A program made the position numbers and the translations under genes. Of a stretch of DNA of 64,000 nucleotides, positions 26,885 through 37,837 are shown in pieces. Position 1 is the stretch's first letter, and every line of letters starts with the position of its first letter. The notes under the pieces are model-generated. The model did not search any database and had not been told where the DNA came from. It saw only the letters and a list, made by a program, of their open reading frames with translations. This DNA comes from Archilochus colubris (Eukaryota > Chordata > Aves > Apodiformes > Trochilidae): assembly GCA_023079485.1 (NCBI GenBank), contig CM041084.1:36591609-36655608 (forward strand). Reading direction: 5' to 3'.

Positions 26885-27188
26885 GGGGTGGACTTTTCAC
26901 AGGGGCACGAATTGATAGGACAAAAGGTAATGGTTTTAAAACAGAAGAGGATACGTTTAGATTAGACATTAGGAAGAAATTCTTCACTGTGAGAGTGGTG
27001 AGGCACTGGAACAGATTGCACAGGAAGGTTGAGGATGCCTGATCTCTGGAAGTTTCAAAGGCCAGGTTGGATGGGGCTTGGAGCAACCTGGTCTAGTGGG
27101 AGGTGTCCCTGCCCATGCAGGGGGATTGAAACTAGATGAACTTTAAGGTCCCTTCCAACCCAAGCCATTCCATGATTATATGATTCTA
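26885..27188 (+). mobile_element. CR1 LINE 3' fragment
   Basis: Plus-strand CR1 3' end containing 'ttagattagacattagg', 'gaggcactggaacag', 'ggtcccttccaaccca' and a final 'attatatgattct'. It is 5'-truncated and more diverged than the copies at 18.4 and 31.0 kb. The minus-strand open frame over it (26,856-27,086) is antisense to the repeat. Confidence 0.88.
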
Positions 27189-27419
27189 ATAAGTAAAGTT
27201 ATACAAATGCTACATCAAAGTGATTAACTACACAAATGCATAGCAGGGGGAAAAGCATATGAAGGTACTTATTGACACATTATAACTAATGCTCCGAAAT
27301 TACCGAATTCCATTTCTCTCAGAGAACAAGGGTTACACAGACCAGAAGAAACTCACGGTATCGCCAAAATAACGTTTTTCACCTTAAAATTCAGCTGTGA
27401 AAAATGCAGCGTTTAAGCA

Positions 27420-27780
27420 ACCCCATCCGCCGGTGAGCAGCTGCTATTCCTCTGGGGAAGCCTTTCTGAGCTGAGTGCTGTGGCGGCGCCGAGGCCGCCA
27501 GCTCCAGCAACCCCAACACAGTCCCGGTCCCGATCCCTATCCCTGTCCCGATCCCGATCTCTGCTGTCCCGATCCCGATCCCTGTCCCGGTCCCGATCCC
27601 GGTCCCGATCCCGAGCTCTCCGCGCTTTCCCAGTGTGGAGATCCGAGAGCGCCCCCTGCCGCTGGGATGGCGGCTCCGCCCGTCCCTCCCGCTGCCGCCG
27701 GACGCCGCCGGGAACCCGGTACCGAGCGGCGGTGGGACGGGAAAAAAAATTCCGAAATTTCCGCCCCTACCCCCAGTAAC
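27420..27780. promoter_or_regulatory. Orphan CpG island, candidate promoter
   Basis: A sharply GC- and CpG-rich block in AT-rich surroundings, about 10 kb beyond the 3' end of EFHB. It contains a CCCGAT/CCCGGT minisatellite at 27,522-27,614 and a CTCF-like GCGCCCCCTG core at 27,649-27,658. Just outside it, at 27,351-27,356, the minus strand has a strong splice donor (ACC|GTGAGT), so a leftward non-coding first exon is possible. No coding exon of a known gene follows on either strand. Frames rich in Arg-Ser here come from the minisatellite and are not a real RS domain. Confidence 0.6.
27522..27614. repeat. CCCGAT/CCCGGT hexanucleotide minisatellite
   Basis: About fifteen imperfect 6-bp units of the form CCCGAT, CCCGGT or CCCTGT in tandem inside the orphan CpG island. 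Confidence 0.85.
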
Positions 27781-28059
27781 ATTGTTTTAAAGGCTACAGC
27801 AGTGGAGAGCTGGGTTTAAACTCGAAGGTTGTAATCGCGCAGATGAAGCTTTCTTCCCTGGCTGTTTACTGCCTCCAAGTGAAAATAAAGAGCTTTGAAG
27901 GGCATGGATCGTTAAAGGCAAATGTTGAGCACAGGCTGTGCTATAAAGCAAGGCCACTGGTTAAAAAAGAAAAAAGAAAAAAAAAAAAAAAAGAAACGTA
28001 ATAAACCACACTCACAAAGAAACGGATATCGAGAAAATCTTCCCTCACGTAAAAAAATG
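27781..28059. other. Flank of the CpG island, no gene seen
   Basis: GC content falls quickly. There is an AATAAA hexamer near 27,884 and an A-rich run at 27,963-27,993 just before a CR1 fragment. I cannot assign either to a transcript. Confidence 0.4.
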
Positions 28060-28365
28060 ATAGGAGTAAAAGAAATGGCCTGAAGTTACACCAGGGGAGG
28101 CTTAGACTAGATATTTGGAAGACTTTCTTTACTGAGAGAGTAGTTAGGTGCTGGATGGGCTGCCTAGGCAGATGGTGGAGCCACCATCCCTGGAGGGCTT
28201 TAGAAACCATGTAGACGAGGGACTTCCGGCCATGCTTTAATGGACATCATCATATAGATATGATTCTATGATTTTATTGGGTGTGTTGGGGGGTGTGGAT
28301 GTTGACAGTTGTATTTCATGAACTGAGAAGTCTTTTCTAATCATGAAAATTCTGTGATTTTGTCA
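28060..28365 (+). mobile_element. Diverged CR1 LINE 3' fragment(s)
   Basis: Plus strand shows CR1 landmarks: 'aggcttagactagatatt', 'tactgagagagtagttag', 'gctgcctaggcagatggtgg' and a terminal 'tatgattctatgatttt' near 28,258. Sequence after 28,280, ending 'aattctgtgattttg', resembles a second old CR1 3' end. Both are degenerate. Confidence 0.75.
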
Positions 28366-31047
28366 AAACTACTCTCTTCCCCATGGTAATCTAATAAGCA
28401 TGCACATGGAAGGCACAAAAGAAGGCCAGGGGCTGAAGAAGGGAGCCTAGAAACATTCTACCATGTTCCATGTGCTCAACTGATACATCAAAATGGTTCC
28501 AAAACTTCCCTTAGACTTTGGAAAGTGAGAAAAATGTTTGAAAAACTGAGCTGCCATGCCAGTGCACATCTTTTCTTCTGCTTAATATAAAGGAACCTTT
28601 AAGCAAGCTGGCACATCACAATTAAGCAACAGGAATAGAGTTTTTTTGCTTGATATCACCAACTATCCTAACTCATATATCTCAATCATCAAAATTAAAT
28701 ATGCTCTTGCATGCTGGATGAAAACATCCTGTGCAACTCACAATTCCATAATAAAATTACTAACTTGGAATCCTAGAATTAAAGATGTGAACAACACCTA
28801 GAAGTTTGAACAAACGGACTGCTCATTAGAAATATGAATATAGATGTTCCAGTTCTCAATATTGCCATGAAAATGAAGTGAAGCAATACAACTCATCCTC
28901 CCACTTGTATGAAACCCCACAAAATATTTAACAAGTGTATTTTCCACATCATGCCAACAGCAGTCACTCAATGAAGTGATAAATATTGGTATTTCTAGTG
29001 AAATTAAGACTAAAATATCATGTCTATTGCATGGCTAAAACCTTAGCGAAAAACAATGACTTATGACCATATTTCTATAGTCATTCGATATAAAGAATCC
29101 ACAGAATAAATTATTCTAGTTTATTATAAAAAAAAATAGTAAGAATGGAATAAGGAGACAGTGATCATTTTATTGCCTTTACTTGCCTTCTTCTAATTAG
29201 GTGATTGACAGAAAAAAATCTCCTATGCAGAAAATTCTTATATGATTTAATAAGAGTGGCAAAGACAAACACATTCTGTAGAAATTTGTTCACCCATCCT
29301 CTTTTTTGCTCTTTCCCTCATTTCCTCCTCCTTTCTTCACAAAATAATCCTTTGTCTAACAAGAAATGTTTCCTCCCACACCTCTGGGGATAATAAAACA
29401 TAATCTGAACATCCCATTCTCCCTGTGTTAGAAAAGAGCACTTTTGATTTGAAAGGGCTGTACAAAAGAAGAACAAGACTTGCTGTTCAGTTTATGAGCT
29501 TCTTCTGGGTAAATGAAGTTATTTTATAAACTTTTTTTCATTATTATACATGCAATAGCCTTTCTATAACCTCTAGATACTTCTCAACTGATGTTTATTT
29601 TCTGTTTCACTACAGGAACTTAAAACTGACTAGAAAGTCTGGCTAGATATGAAACAAATATGATCTGCAGTATAACCAACCTCTGGAAAAGTCCCTTAAA
29701 AGGTACTGCACATTGTACTCACTGGGGAGTCAGGCACACGTTGTACTGGCACACACTGTCATACAATCCAACACACAAAATCTCTCTCAACAAGCAATCT
29801 TTTAGTACTGAAGAATGACTGCTACTCTATCGACAGGTACAGTACATCTCTTCTCACAAACCTTCTGCCATATTTCAAGAAAAGGTAAATGTACTTTCAG
29901 GCACTTTCCCTTAGAGAATCACAGCTTTCTTCCATGCAGGCTCTTCGGTGGAAAAGTTGACTGAAAAGTCCCTTCAGGATTTTGTTCTTATCAAAGGAAA
30001 ACAAATAAACAATTATTATGCAAGTTTTTGTTCCCTTTCAAAAGAAAAATTGTGTCTTTTCACATATTACTCATTTAGCTACTTTCTCCTATTTTCGTCT
30101 TACCATGTTTGCTTTACTTTATTCAGTGGAATAATAAAAAAGATGAGACTGTTTCCTTATATCCTTTGTCTTTCTTTTTTCTCTTAAGAAGCAAATACAG
30201 AGAAACTGTGTAACAGCATACAACGCTGAGTATGAAACATGAGTTTCTTTTCCTTTAATTCCAAACAGGGTCTTTTTTCCCAACCAATTCTGTTAACTGG
30301 TTAACCAGAGGGAGAATTTGACATTACATTTGCCATCTTTTGAGCCTCAGGGCCCTTCAATTCATGCAAAGTTTTTTTTCAGGATAGCACTCTGCTCACA
30401 TAATTCTCCAGTGAAGCAGCAATAGAAAGGGAAACAATCACCAATCATCTGAACCATGCCCAGCTTTATGAACCAATGTTTGTCATGCAGCATTTTATTC
30501 AATAATCACCCGGTTCTTCTTGTTCTCAAATAATAAGACCAATAACCATGACACTGGAGCATTGTTAGCACATCTCCAGCCACCTGCAAACACTATTAGG
30601 CTGCGTGTTCCTGCTATCCTCAATATTATTCCTAAGTAAATCGTCTGAACTGAAAACCTGACAAACAAATGGTGGGAAATAGCTCTAAGCAAAAAAAGAG
30701 TCAGAAATGAAGCACTAGCACTTTCAGTGACAACATACTCAGGCTACTGCTATTGTTTTCAAGCAATAACCCCAATTTTTAAGAAACAATAGCTATTGTT
30801 CAAGAGAGAAATCTTTGTTATGGTATCTAAGCTTTTGACCCAAAATTTATCCCTCTGTCACTGCTATCAGATTCATGTCAAAGCAACTTTAGATGTGAAC
30901 AGTGTACTATCGTAAGCAATGATGTATTAAACTGGTGATATTTTAACATGGGATAACTGATGGTTTCACAAGGGTAAATTACTTTACTTAACAGTCTTTA
31001 TGATTAAATTAGAAAAGAAAAACAGGTCTGTGAAAGACAGTTCTATG
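28366..31047. other. Intergenic DNA, nothing recognised
   Basis: AT-rich sequence; no exon, repeat family or regulatory element that I can support. Confidence 0.5.
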
Positions 31048-31608
31048 ATTCTGCCCCTGTACTCAGCTCTGGTGAGGCCACACCTTGAGGCCTGTGTCCA
31101 GTTCTGGGCCCCTCAGTTCAGGAAGGAGATTGAGGTCCTGGAGCAGGTCCAAAGGAGGGCAACCAGGCTGGTGAAAGGACTTGAGCACAGATCCTATGAG
31201 GAGAGGCTGAGGGAGCTGGGGCTGTTCAGCCTGGAAAAGAGGAGGCTTAGAGGAGACCTCATCACTCTCTACAACTCCCTGAAAGGAGGGTGTAGCCAGG
31301 GGGGGGGTTGGTCTCTTTTCCCAGGCAACTTTCAGCAAGACAAGAGGGCACGGTCTTAAATTGTGCCAGGGGAAGTTTAGGTTGGACATTAGAAAGAATT
31401 TCTTTATGGAGAGAGGATGATCAGGCATTGGAATGGGCTGCCCAGGGAAGTAGTGGATTCTCCGTCCCTGGAGATATTTAAAAAGAGACTGGATGTGGCA
31501 CTCAGTGCCATGGTCTGGTAACTGCAGCGGTAGTGGATCAAGGGTTGGACTTGATGATCTCTGAGGTCCCTTCCAACCCAGCCAATTCTATGATTCTGTG
31601 ATTCTATG
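31048..31608 (+). mobile_element. CR1 LINE, young 5'-truncated copy
   Basis: Plus-strand CR1, about 560 bp, from ORF2 ('ctgcccctgtactcagctct') to the 3' end with ATTCTATG repeats at 31,590-31,608. It encodes [20 protein letters not shown], as do the copies at 18.4 and 60.1 kb. A run of nine or so G near 31,300 breaks the frame. It is one of three close relatives in the window. Confidence 0.95.
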
Positions 31609-33079
31609 CCTGCATGTAGCAGGGACAGTTGCTTTCTGTCTGCAGTAGATGGCCGCACAGCTATAAGTGCATTTAACACTTGTCCTAAAAAATGCCAATG
31701 CAAGTCTTTGTTTCCCCTGTAGAATGAAGAAAAAAACAGACAAAAAAACAAACCAAACCAAACCAAAACTAAACAACCAAACAAAACAAAACACAGAAAA
31801 ACCCAAATACACCAAAAACAGCAAGAAAAAAACCAAAATAACCCTATGAATTGTTACTATTTTAACTGTAATTTAAGTCCAGTTCAAACGAGGTGATTAA
31901 TCATTGGCTTGTTTTTTCCTCAGCATTTTCTTGTACAGATTCCTATTCTAAAGAGGGTGCAGCAAGGAATTCAAGAGAGATGCTTATTGAGACATCAAAA
32001 GTCTGGAATCTGTTCACATTTGGCTTTCAGCAGTACTGTCCTTTGAGTGAATCATTGTACAAGAGCTGTTTTGTAACCCACAGAAATCCACTGGAATGAG
32101 AAGAAAAGTGAGTACAGAGATAGTATTTATTATTCTACACTCCCACTGGGACTGAACAACAAAGAGATAACCAGCAGATAGCATTAACTTTGGCCCTAAA
32201 TCAAGACACCTGGAATTTTTTAAAAAAGCTAACATAGTGAACCTGATCTTTATTTTCACAGCCTTACCAGGAGTTTGTGCACTAATCTATGCCTATTATA
32301 GATGTCTTTGCTAAAATTATGCAAAGGAAGAATTATATCTCAGTATGATAAATGTCTCTCACTAGCAGCTTAACAATTTATCTTCCTACATGTACCGTAG
32401 TGGCATTGAAACAGTATTTATTAAAGCAAAACCAGTTTAATCTTAGGCTTCATCTTCAAACCAACACCTTCAAAGCATTTTATTAAAGAAAACACATAGA
32501 CTGTCCAGGTATACAAACTGAACCAAATTCTGTTCCAACAACAACATGCAATCTGGAATCAAATCCACTTGACTCTGTGCATTTAGAGGAGGAAAGCAGG
32601 TCATGGGGGACTATGTTTGCATTAATCATACAACTTTGTATTCACAAGGTTGCTGCACTGAGCAGTTCCTTACTGACTTGGCCTGTGCCAGCTGCCCTAT
32701 ACATGCATAAAACATCTCTGAAAATACCCCTGCCTCCATGTTTGAAATAGAGTAATCACTCTTAATTCTGTTATGAGGGGAAATAAAATAACAAAACAGA
32801 GAAAGCTTCTTTCTGTCACAATTAAATCTACATTCACTGTATCTCAGGAAAGGTTCTGTACGGTGAGAAAATCTTCACTGGAAAGCAACGTGGCCAAAGA
32901 ACACTTTGGAATAATTTCTCCACAGGCAATAGTTTGGCAAGCAGTCCCTTGCTAGGACTTAGGAGGGGTGCAACACTGGTCTATAAATATCTGTATCACT
33001 GACAGTGTATAGAAATCTGTTTGTTGCTTCTGCAGAGAAATTAGCTTGCATGACATTAAGCTATATCAGAAAGATGATT
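31609..33079. other. Intergenic DNA with an A/C-rich tract
   Basis: Between 31,722 and 31,846 the plus strand is A-rich with AAAAC and AACCAA units, a low-complexity tract about 115 bp beyond the CR1 end. The remainder has no recognised feature. Confidence 0.5.
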
Positions 33080-33425
33080 TGAAATAAGCAAATGAGCTAG
33101 TTTTCTGTGAGGTGCATTGCTAAAGCTATGGAACTGCTTACCAAAAGGTGTTGCAGAGGCTAGAGTATCACAAAGTTTCAATGGCAGACTGGTCAAGGTC
33201 ATGAGGCAAAACCTGTTGAAGACCAATGAATATAAAGAAAACGTTTGCTTTTTAGAAAGGTACTGGAAGATCAAGTGATCGAAGCACTTCGAGGCTGCTA
33301 GGAAGAAATACCATCATGTTTGCCCTGATATGTTGCTTCTCCCCTGTCACATTTTTGACCACTGTGAGATGGGACAATGGGCTAGACAGAACCTTTGGGC
33401 TGCCCTACAGATACCCTTTACATTA
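33080..33425 (+). mobile_element. Ancient, degenerate CR1-like LINE 3' fragment
   Basis: The plus strand ends with a block close to the old amniote CR1/L3-type 3' end, 'gacaatgggctagacagaa' followed by 'cctttgggctgcc'. Upstream text such as 'aaaaggtgttgcagaggct' and 'ggtactggaagatcaagtga' fits a decayed ORF2 3' region. Much more diverged than the other CR1 copies. Confidence 0.6.
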
Positions 33426-36400
33426 TGATACTCACTGCTCCTTAGCAAAAAATAGCCCTGCATTTTTTTATGTCACCCTGAGGTGACATACTTTTATTAA
33501 AGCATTACTATGGGATAGCACATGCCTCTTTAGACTCTGTTCAAAACTGCCAGGAAAACAATATTGCCACAATTAACGGGCACCATTTGACCCCCATCCT
33601 CTTATTTCAATGATTTTTCACTTGGATCTAGGCAATGGAATGAGGAGTGAACTTTGAAAACATGCAGAATACACCAAAGATTTACTGTTTAGGTATTACA
33701 GAACTTTCCACCTAATCTCCTAGTGTGTAATTTCAGAACACAGCTGCATGTATTTGTGTCCCAAGGAATACCAGCTTCCTATGTTTATGACACTCAGAAG
33801 TCGGGAATGTGGGCCTAGGATGTACAAGTTCTTCTACAAGTTTGATCTATTTCAGTCTGCTCAGGGAGGCATCACACATTTGGCAGGAATCAACAACCAC
33901 CAATCTTAGCAAATAGGAACACTGTGAAGACTGTTTTAAATGTTAATGTTTAATACTTTTTTCCTCTGCAGACTAATACTGACCAAAGATGCCAAAATCT
34001 TACCTATGGGTTTGCATAATCTATGCCAGCATTTTCAAAATTAACAGAGGAGTAATAAAGAAATACAGATCTTATCCCAGCTACTCAACCATGCAGCATT
34101 TAGTGGTTCTTTGGCATGCCTAAACTTATACCCATCTGCTAGAAAAGGATTCTGGCCACTTGCAAAGTCAAACCACACAGGCAGATGGTGCCCAATGAAA
34201 GACTGTTAAATGCAAATAATCATTTTCCAAAGAAATATCTCCTAATGGCAAACACCAACTAATTAGGATGTATAAATCATTCCAAAACCATCCTACCTAT
34301 TCATATCTATAGGCAAGACGAAGACCTAAATCATATTTTTGGGCAGTCTGCCCTAGTACCACCTTTTGTGCTTGGACATCCATTTGGAGTATTCTTCTTA
34401 GCATAAAGCCTTATTAGCATTCTATTCAGGACCCAAATAATTACATATAGTTGTTTAAAAAACAAACCAACCAAAGCTCACCTTTCACTTCTAAGAACAA
34501 GTTCCAGGACCAGGAAATTTACTTGAGTCAGGTAAATCACTGAAAACCAGGAATTCTTAGTAATTTTAATTTACTTGAAAAAAGACATATATCAAAATCA
34601 TCCAGTAATAATACCAAGGCAGCATGTACATTTAGTCACACCTACAGTTCCATGGAACACAGTGGACTGGATCTTCCAGCCCCTCAAACACTGCACAGAT
34701 AATTTTTTTCATTACAACAGTAAAAAGAATAATTGACTCCAACATCTGCTTTACACAGCAGAAGTCATTGCCAAGTCATACTAACTGTATGCTTACCTAT
34801 ATTAATATTCACATTCTAAAGATTAAGAGCAAGAAATATAGAACAAATAAAAAGGAATATTGTGCATTACCATCTGCAGCCTTATCTTGTAGGATAAATG
34901 TTTACAGATATTGAAAGTCAGCATCCCTGGCATGGCTTTTGGGGAGAAGAAAACAGTGATATACGTGGAAATGAAGACTTCCCTGCTCTGTCCCTGTAAA
35001 TTAATACATCTGCTCTAAGATGAATTTAAGAGTTCAATTCAGCAAATTTAAAATGCATAATTACTAAATATGCTATTCTTTGGAATACTCTTAGTGAAAT
35101 AGAGATCAACAGAGAATCAGTGTAAAAATACCTGAATGTGCTGTATGTTTTATCCAGTGTTATTTTTTATGTAAATTTTATGAAGACAATTTGGCCCAAT
35201 ATGACTACTCTTGTTTTACCAAAATATTTACCTTTGACAGGGTTTGCCATTTACTAGTTTTGTCCACACAAATCAACATATTTACAATTTCTGCAACTGC
35301 AAGAGTTAAGTTTGTATATCTGCTCTTAGAATGCATGGCTTTTGAGTCAGAGTGAAGATTGTTTTGCTAACCTTCTCTGTAAAACTTTGCCTCAGATATG
35401 GCCCACAGGTTAGTGAAAGGCAGCGCACTCTCCTAGTTACATCAGCTCCTAGAGAAAAATAAACACTCTGTAGCACAGAAGAAAGTAAACTTTTTATTTT
35501 CTGTCTATTGGAATATATTAAGAGAATCATAAAAATCACAGAACACGACTTGCTGCTGTAAAGCCTACAAATATGTCATTGAATTTACACACGTTGGGAA
35601 AGCAAACAGAAATGAAACATAAAAATTTGCACCAAGCAAATTTAAGCATTTGCATAAGGCATTTAACAAAAGGAAACACAGGGATTGGGAAACTCCTTTG
35701 AAGTAACTGTGTCACAGTGATTGTCTTTCAGAGGCCTCATATGAATATGGTGATGAAAAACAAGCACCTACGAGTAGAATTTACAGATCTGATCAATGAT
35801 TAATCCTTTAAAGCTTCAGAAGGGGTAAGTTTAGCTGAATACCACTTCCAGTTCTTTTCAAACCCAACCTCTAAAGGAAACTTTTGGTCTGCAGTTAGAA
35901 ACATACTGGCAAAATACTGAACCATGATTTATTAGCGTTCTTTATTCTACATTTATTTAGCAGACTGTCCACAAACAATATTAACTCCATTTCACTAACA
36001 AAGCTAAACATTCTAGTAAAGTAGAAGAGGCACTTTAAATAAGTTCACTGGAGGTAGTGAAATCCTAACATAGCAAGTTCAATTGAAATTAGCAGTACAT
36101 TCATCTTTCTGTCATGATCTGTCAGTTTGCTTTCTACACACTTTCTGGTGAATGTGCAGAGTTCCAGGATGGGAAGGCAAGGCAACAACTCAACTTTCAT
36201 TCATATCAGAAAAAAGCTACCTTCATAAAGCAGCACTTCCACCACCTGCTCCCTGGAGATACCAGGAAGCAAATGCTTTCTACTTGATGTAAGACAGCTA
36301 CTATTAATGCTACAATAATAACACACAGTAGGGTCTTGGCTTGTTCTCACTTAACAAGCTAGTAAATTACAAGCTCCTAGAACACTGGCAAAAGAGGAAT

Positions 36401-37672
36401 CTTAACAATCACATGAATGCCAAATGAGAAAAAAAGTTGAAATGACATTTTAAGCTGTCATTACACATGCATTCCTAGTATTTAGGATATATAGGATGTC
36501 TACTTACATTCTAGAAAACAGTAAGCCTTTTGGATGGCAACATTATCTAACCTTCCAAAACTTATCAAGGTATTACAGCCCTGATAGGTGACAAAGTTAT
36601 GTCCTTCCTGAGATCCTGTATGTTAAAGATTATCTCAGGCAAGGATCTTACTTTTCAATTAATTTGAAAAAGCCTAAAAATAATATCAAACAATTTCCAG
36701 CTGATTTACACCAAGCTCAGCTTTACATGTGAAGACTGAACATTCTAATTCACAGCTGTAGATTTTAGCATTTATTGCATTTTTTATTTTTATTTTACTT
36801 CAAATATATAGTCATTGAGATTTCCATAATGATCAAGAGTTTTTCTTAAGTTTTTCAAGTTTCTCTTCCCAAGAAATTGCATTGGTCACAGCTAAGTTAG
36901 CTCTCTGAAAGGCCCCCCAAACTCTTCCGACTACCTAGCCTGTATCTTTCTGTAATGTGCACATACTCCTCTAAATATCAATTTTTCTTGCTTGCCAAAT
37001 GCTACCAGCAGTCATAAGATTGCATAAAGTATATGAGCCCTATGCCACACAATCAGGCATTTATTTTTGCACTTCTTAATCAATTGGTACTTACGGACTC
37101 TATCTGATGACACAACAGATCCCACATCTGTGACTATGCAGCCTCCTTAATGTCTTACTGTAAAGCATCTTATCCCGTGAATTTTCAAATATATGAAGTA
37201 ACTTACCACAAGCACATCTCTGTTAGCTACCACTTTGTCACCTAGAAATTAGGGAACATTACAAGCAAAGCAAAATACCATTCTATGGTAATAATATTTA
37301 AAAGGTTTTGCCTATCTTTCAAAAACGTCTTCCTGTTTATGAGAGAAAAAAATAAAAAATGCAAAATGTGTCCCCACTTAAAGTATTGCTTAAACTCAGA
37401 AACACTGTAAAAAGAGACAAAATAAAGAACTTAAGATTTAAATTCCATTCAAAAACATACTGTATCCTCTTTTATTTGTATAGATACCATATCCCAAGAA
37501 ATGGAATGATAGCAGAAAGATTTAAACATATGTGGTAAATCCATTACTCAGAAATACAATAACCAATGAGTTCCAGTTGTGTAAACACACCTTATTTAAA
37601 GTGTTTATTGTGTTTAGCACTAGAATTAAGACTGATGTCAATTTAAAGAAATGCAATGCCCAAAGACTAGAA
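33426..37672. other. Intergenic DNA downstream of EFHB
   Basis: AT-rich DNA beyond the EFHB stop codon, apart from the short 3' UTR at its right end. A small perfect inverted repeat (ATGTCACC, 4-bp loop, GGTGACAT) is at 33,470-33,489. No other feature recognised. Confidence 0.5.
37604..37609 (-). terminator. EFHB: Candidate EFHB polyadenylation signal
   Basis: AATAAA on the minus strand, 64 nt beyond the stop codon, followed about 20 nt later by a GT-rich GTGTGTTT element as expected downstream of a cleavage site. Other AATAAA hexamers occur farther on (for example 37,471-37,476), so a longer 3' UTR is possible. Confidence 0.5.
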
Positions 37673-37837
37673 TTATAAACTGGGTTTTGTGTGTGATTCA
37701 TGTATTTCATTCAGTTCATTTCTGAGGCTTTCTACACAAACCTCTTCTTTCTGATGTTTCATACAGACTTGCTTCCATATATCTTCAAATGTTTCTTGTG
37801 AAATATTCACACCAATGTTGCGTAGGATTTCTGCAAT
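37673..37837 (-). CDS. EFHB: EFHB exon 13, last coding exon
   Basis: 165 nt including TAA (37,673-37,675), phase 0, acceptor TTGTAG. Encodes [20 protein letters not shown], a variable [13 protein letters not shown] stretch, then [20 protein letters not shown] and Leu. It parallels the human end IAEILCNIGV...VCVENIRNVLDEL and is about three residues shorter. Confidence 0.95.
   Translation of the reverse strand: MAEILRNIGVNISQETFEDIWKQVCMKHQKEEVCVESLRNELNEIHESHTKPSL

Noticed and set aside
27480..27779. Open frame with a long Arg-Ser run, like an SR splicing factor
   Set aside because: The run is a direct translation of the CCCGAT/CCCGGT minisatellite; other frames of the same DNA give equally repetitive products.
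33470..33489. Perfect 8-bp inverted repeat with a 4-bp loop
   Set aside because: Short hairpins of this size are common in 64 kb, and nothing nearby suggests a function.
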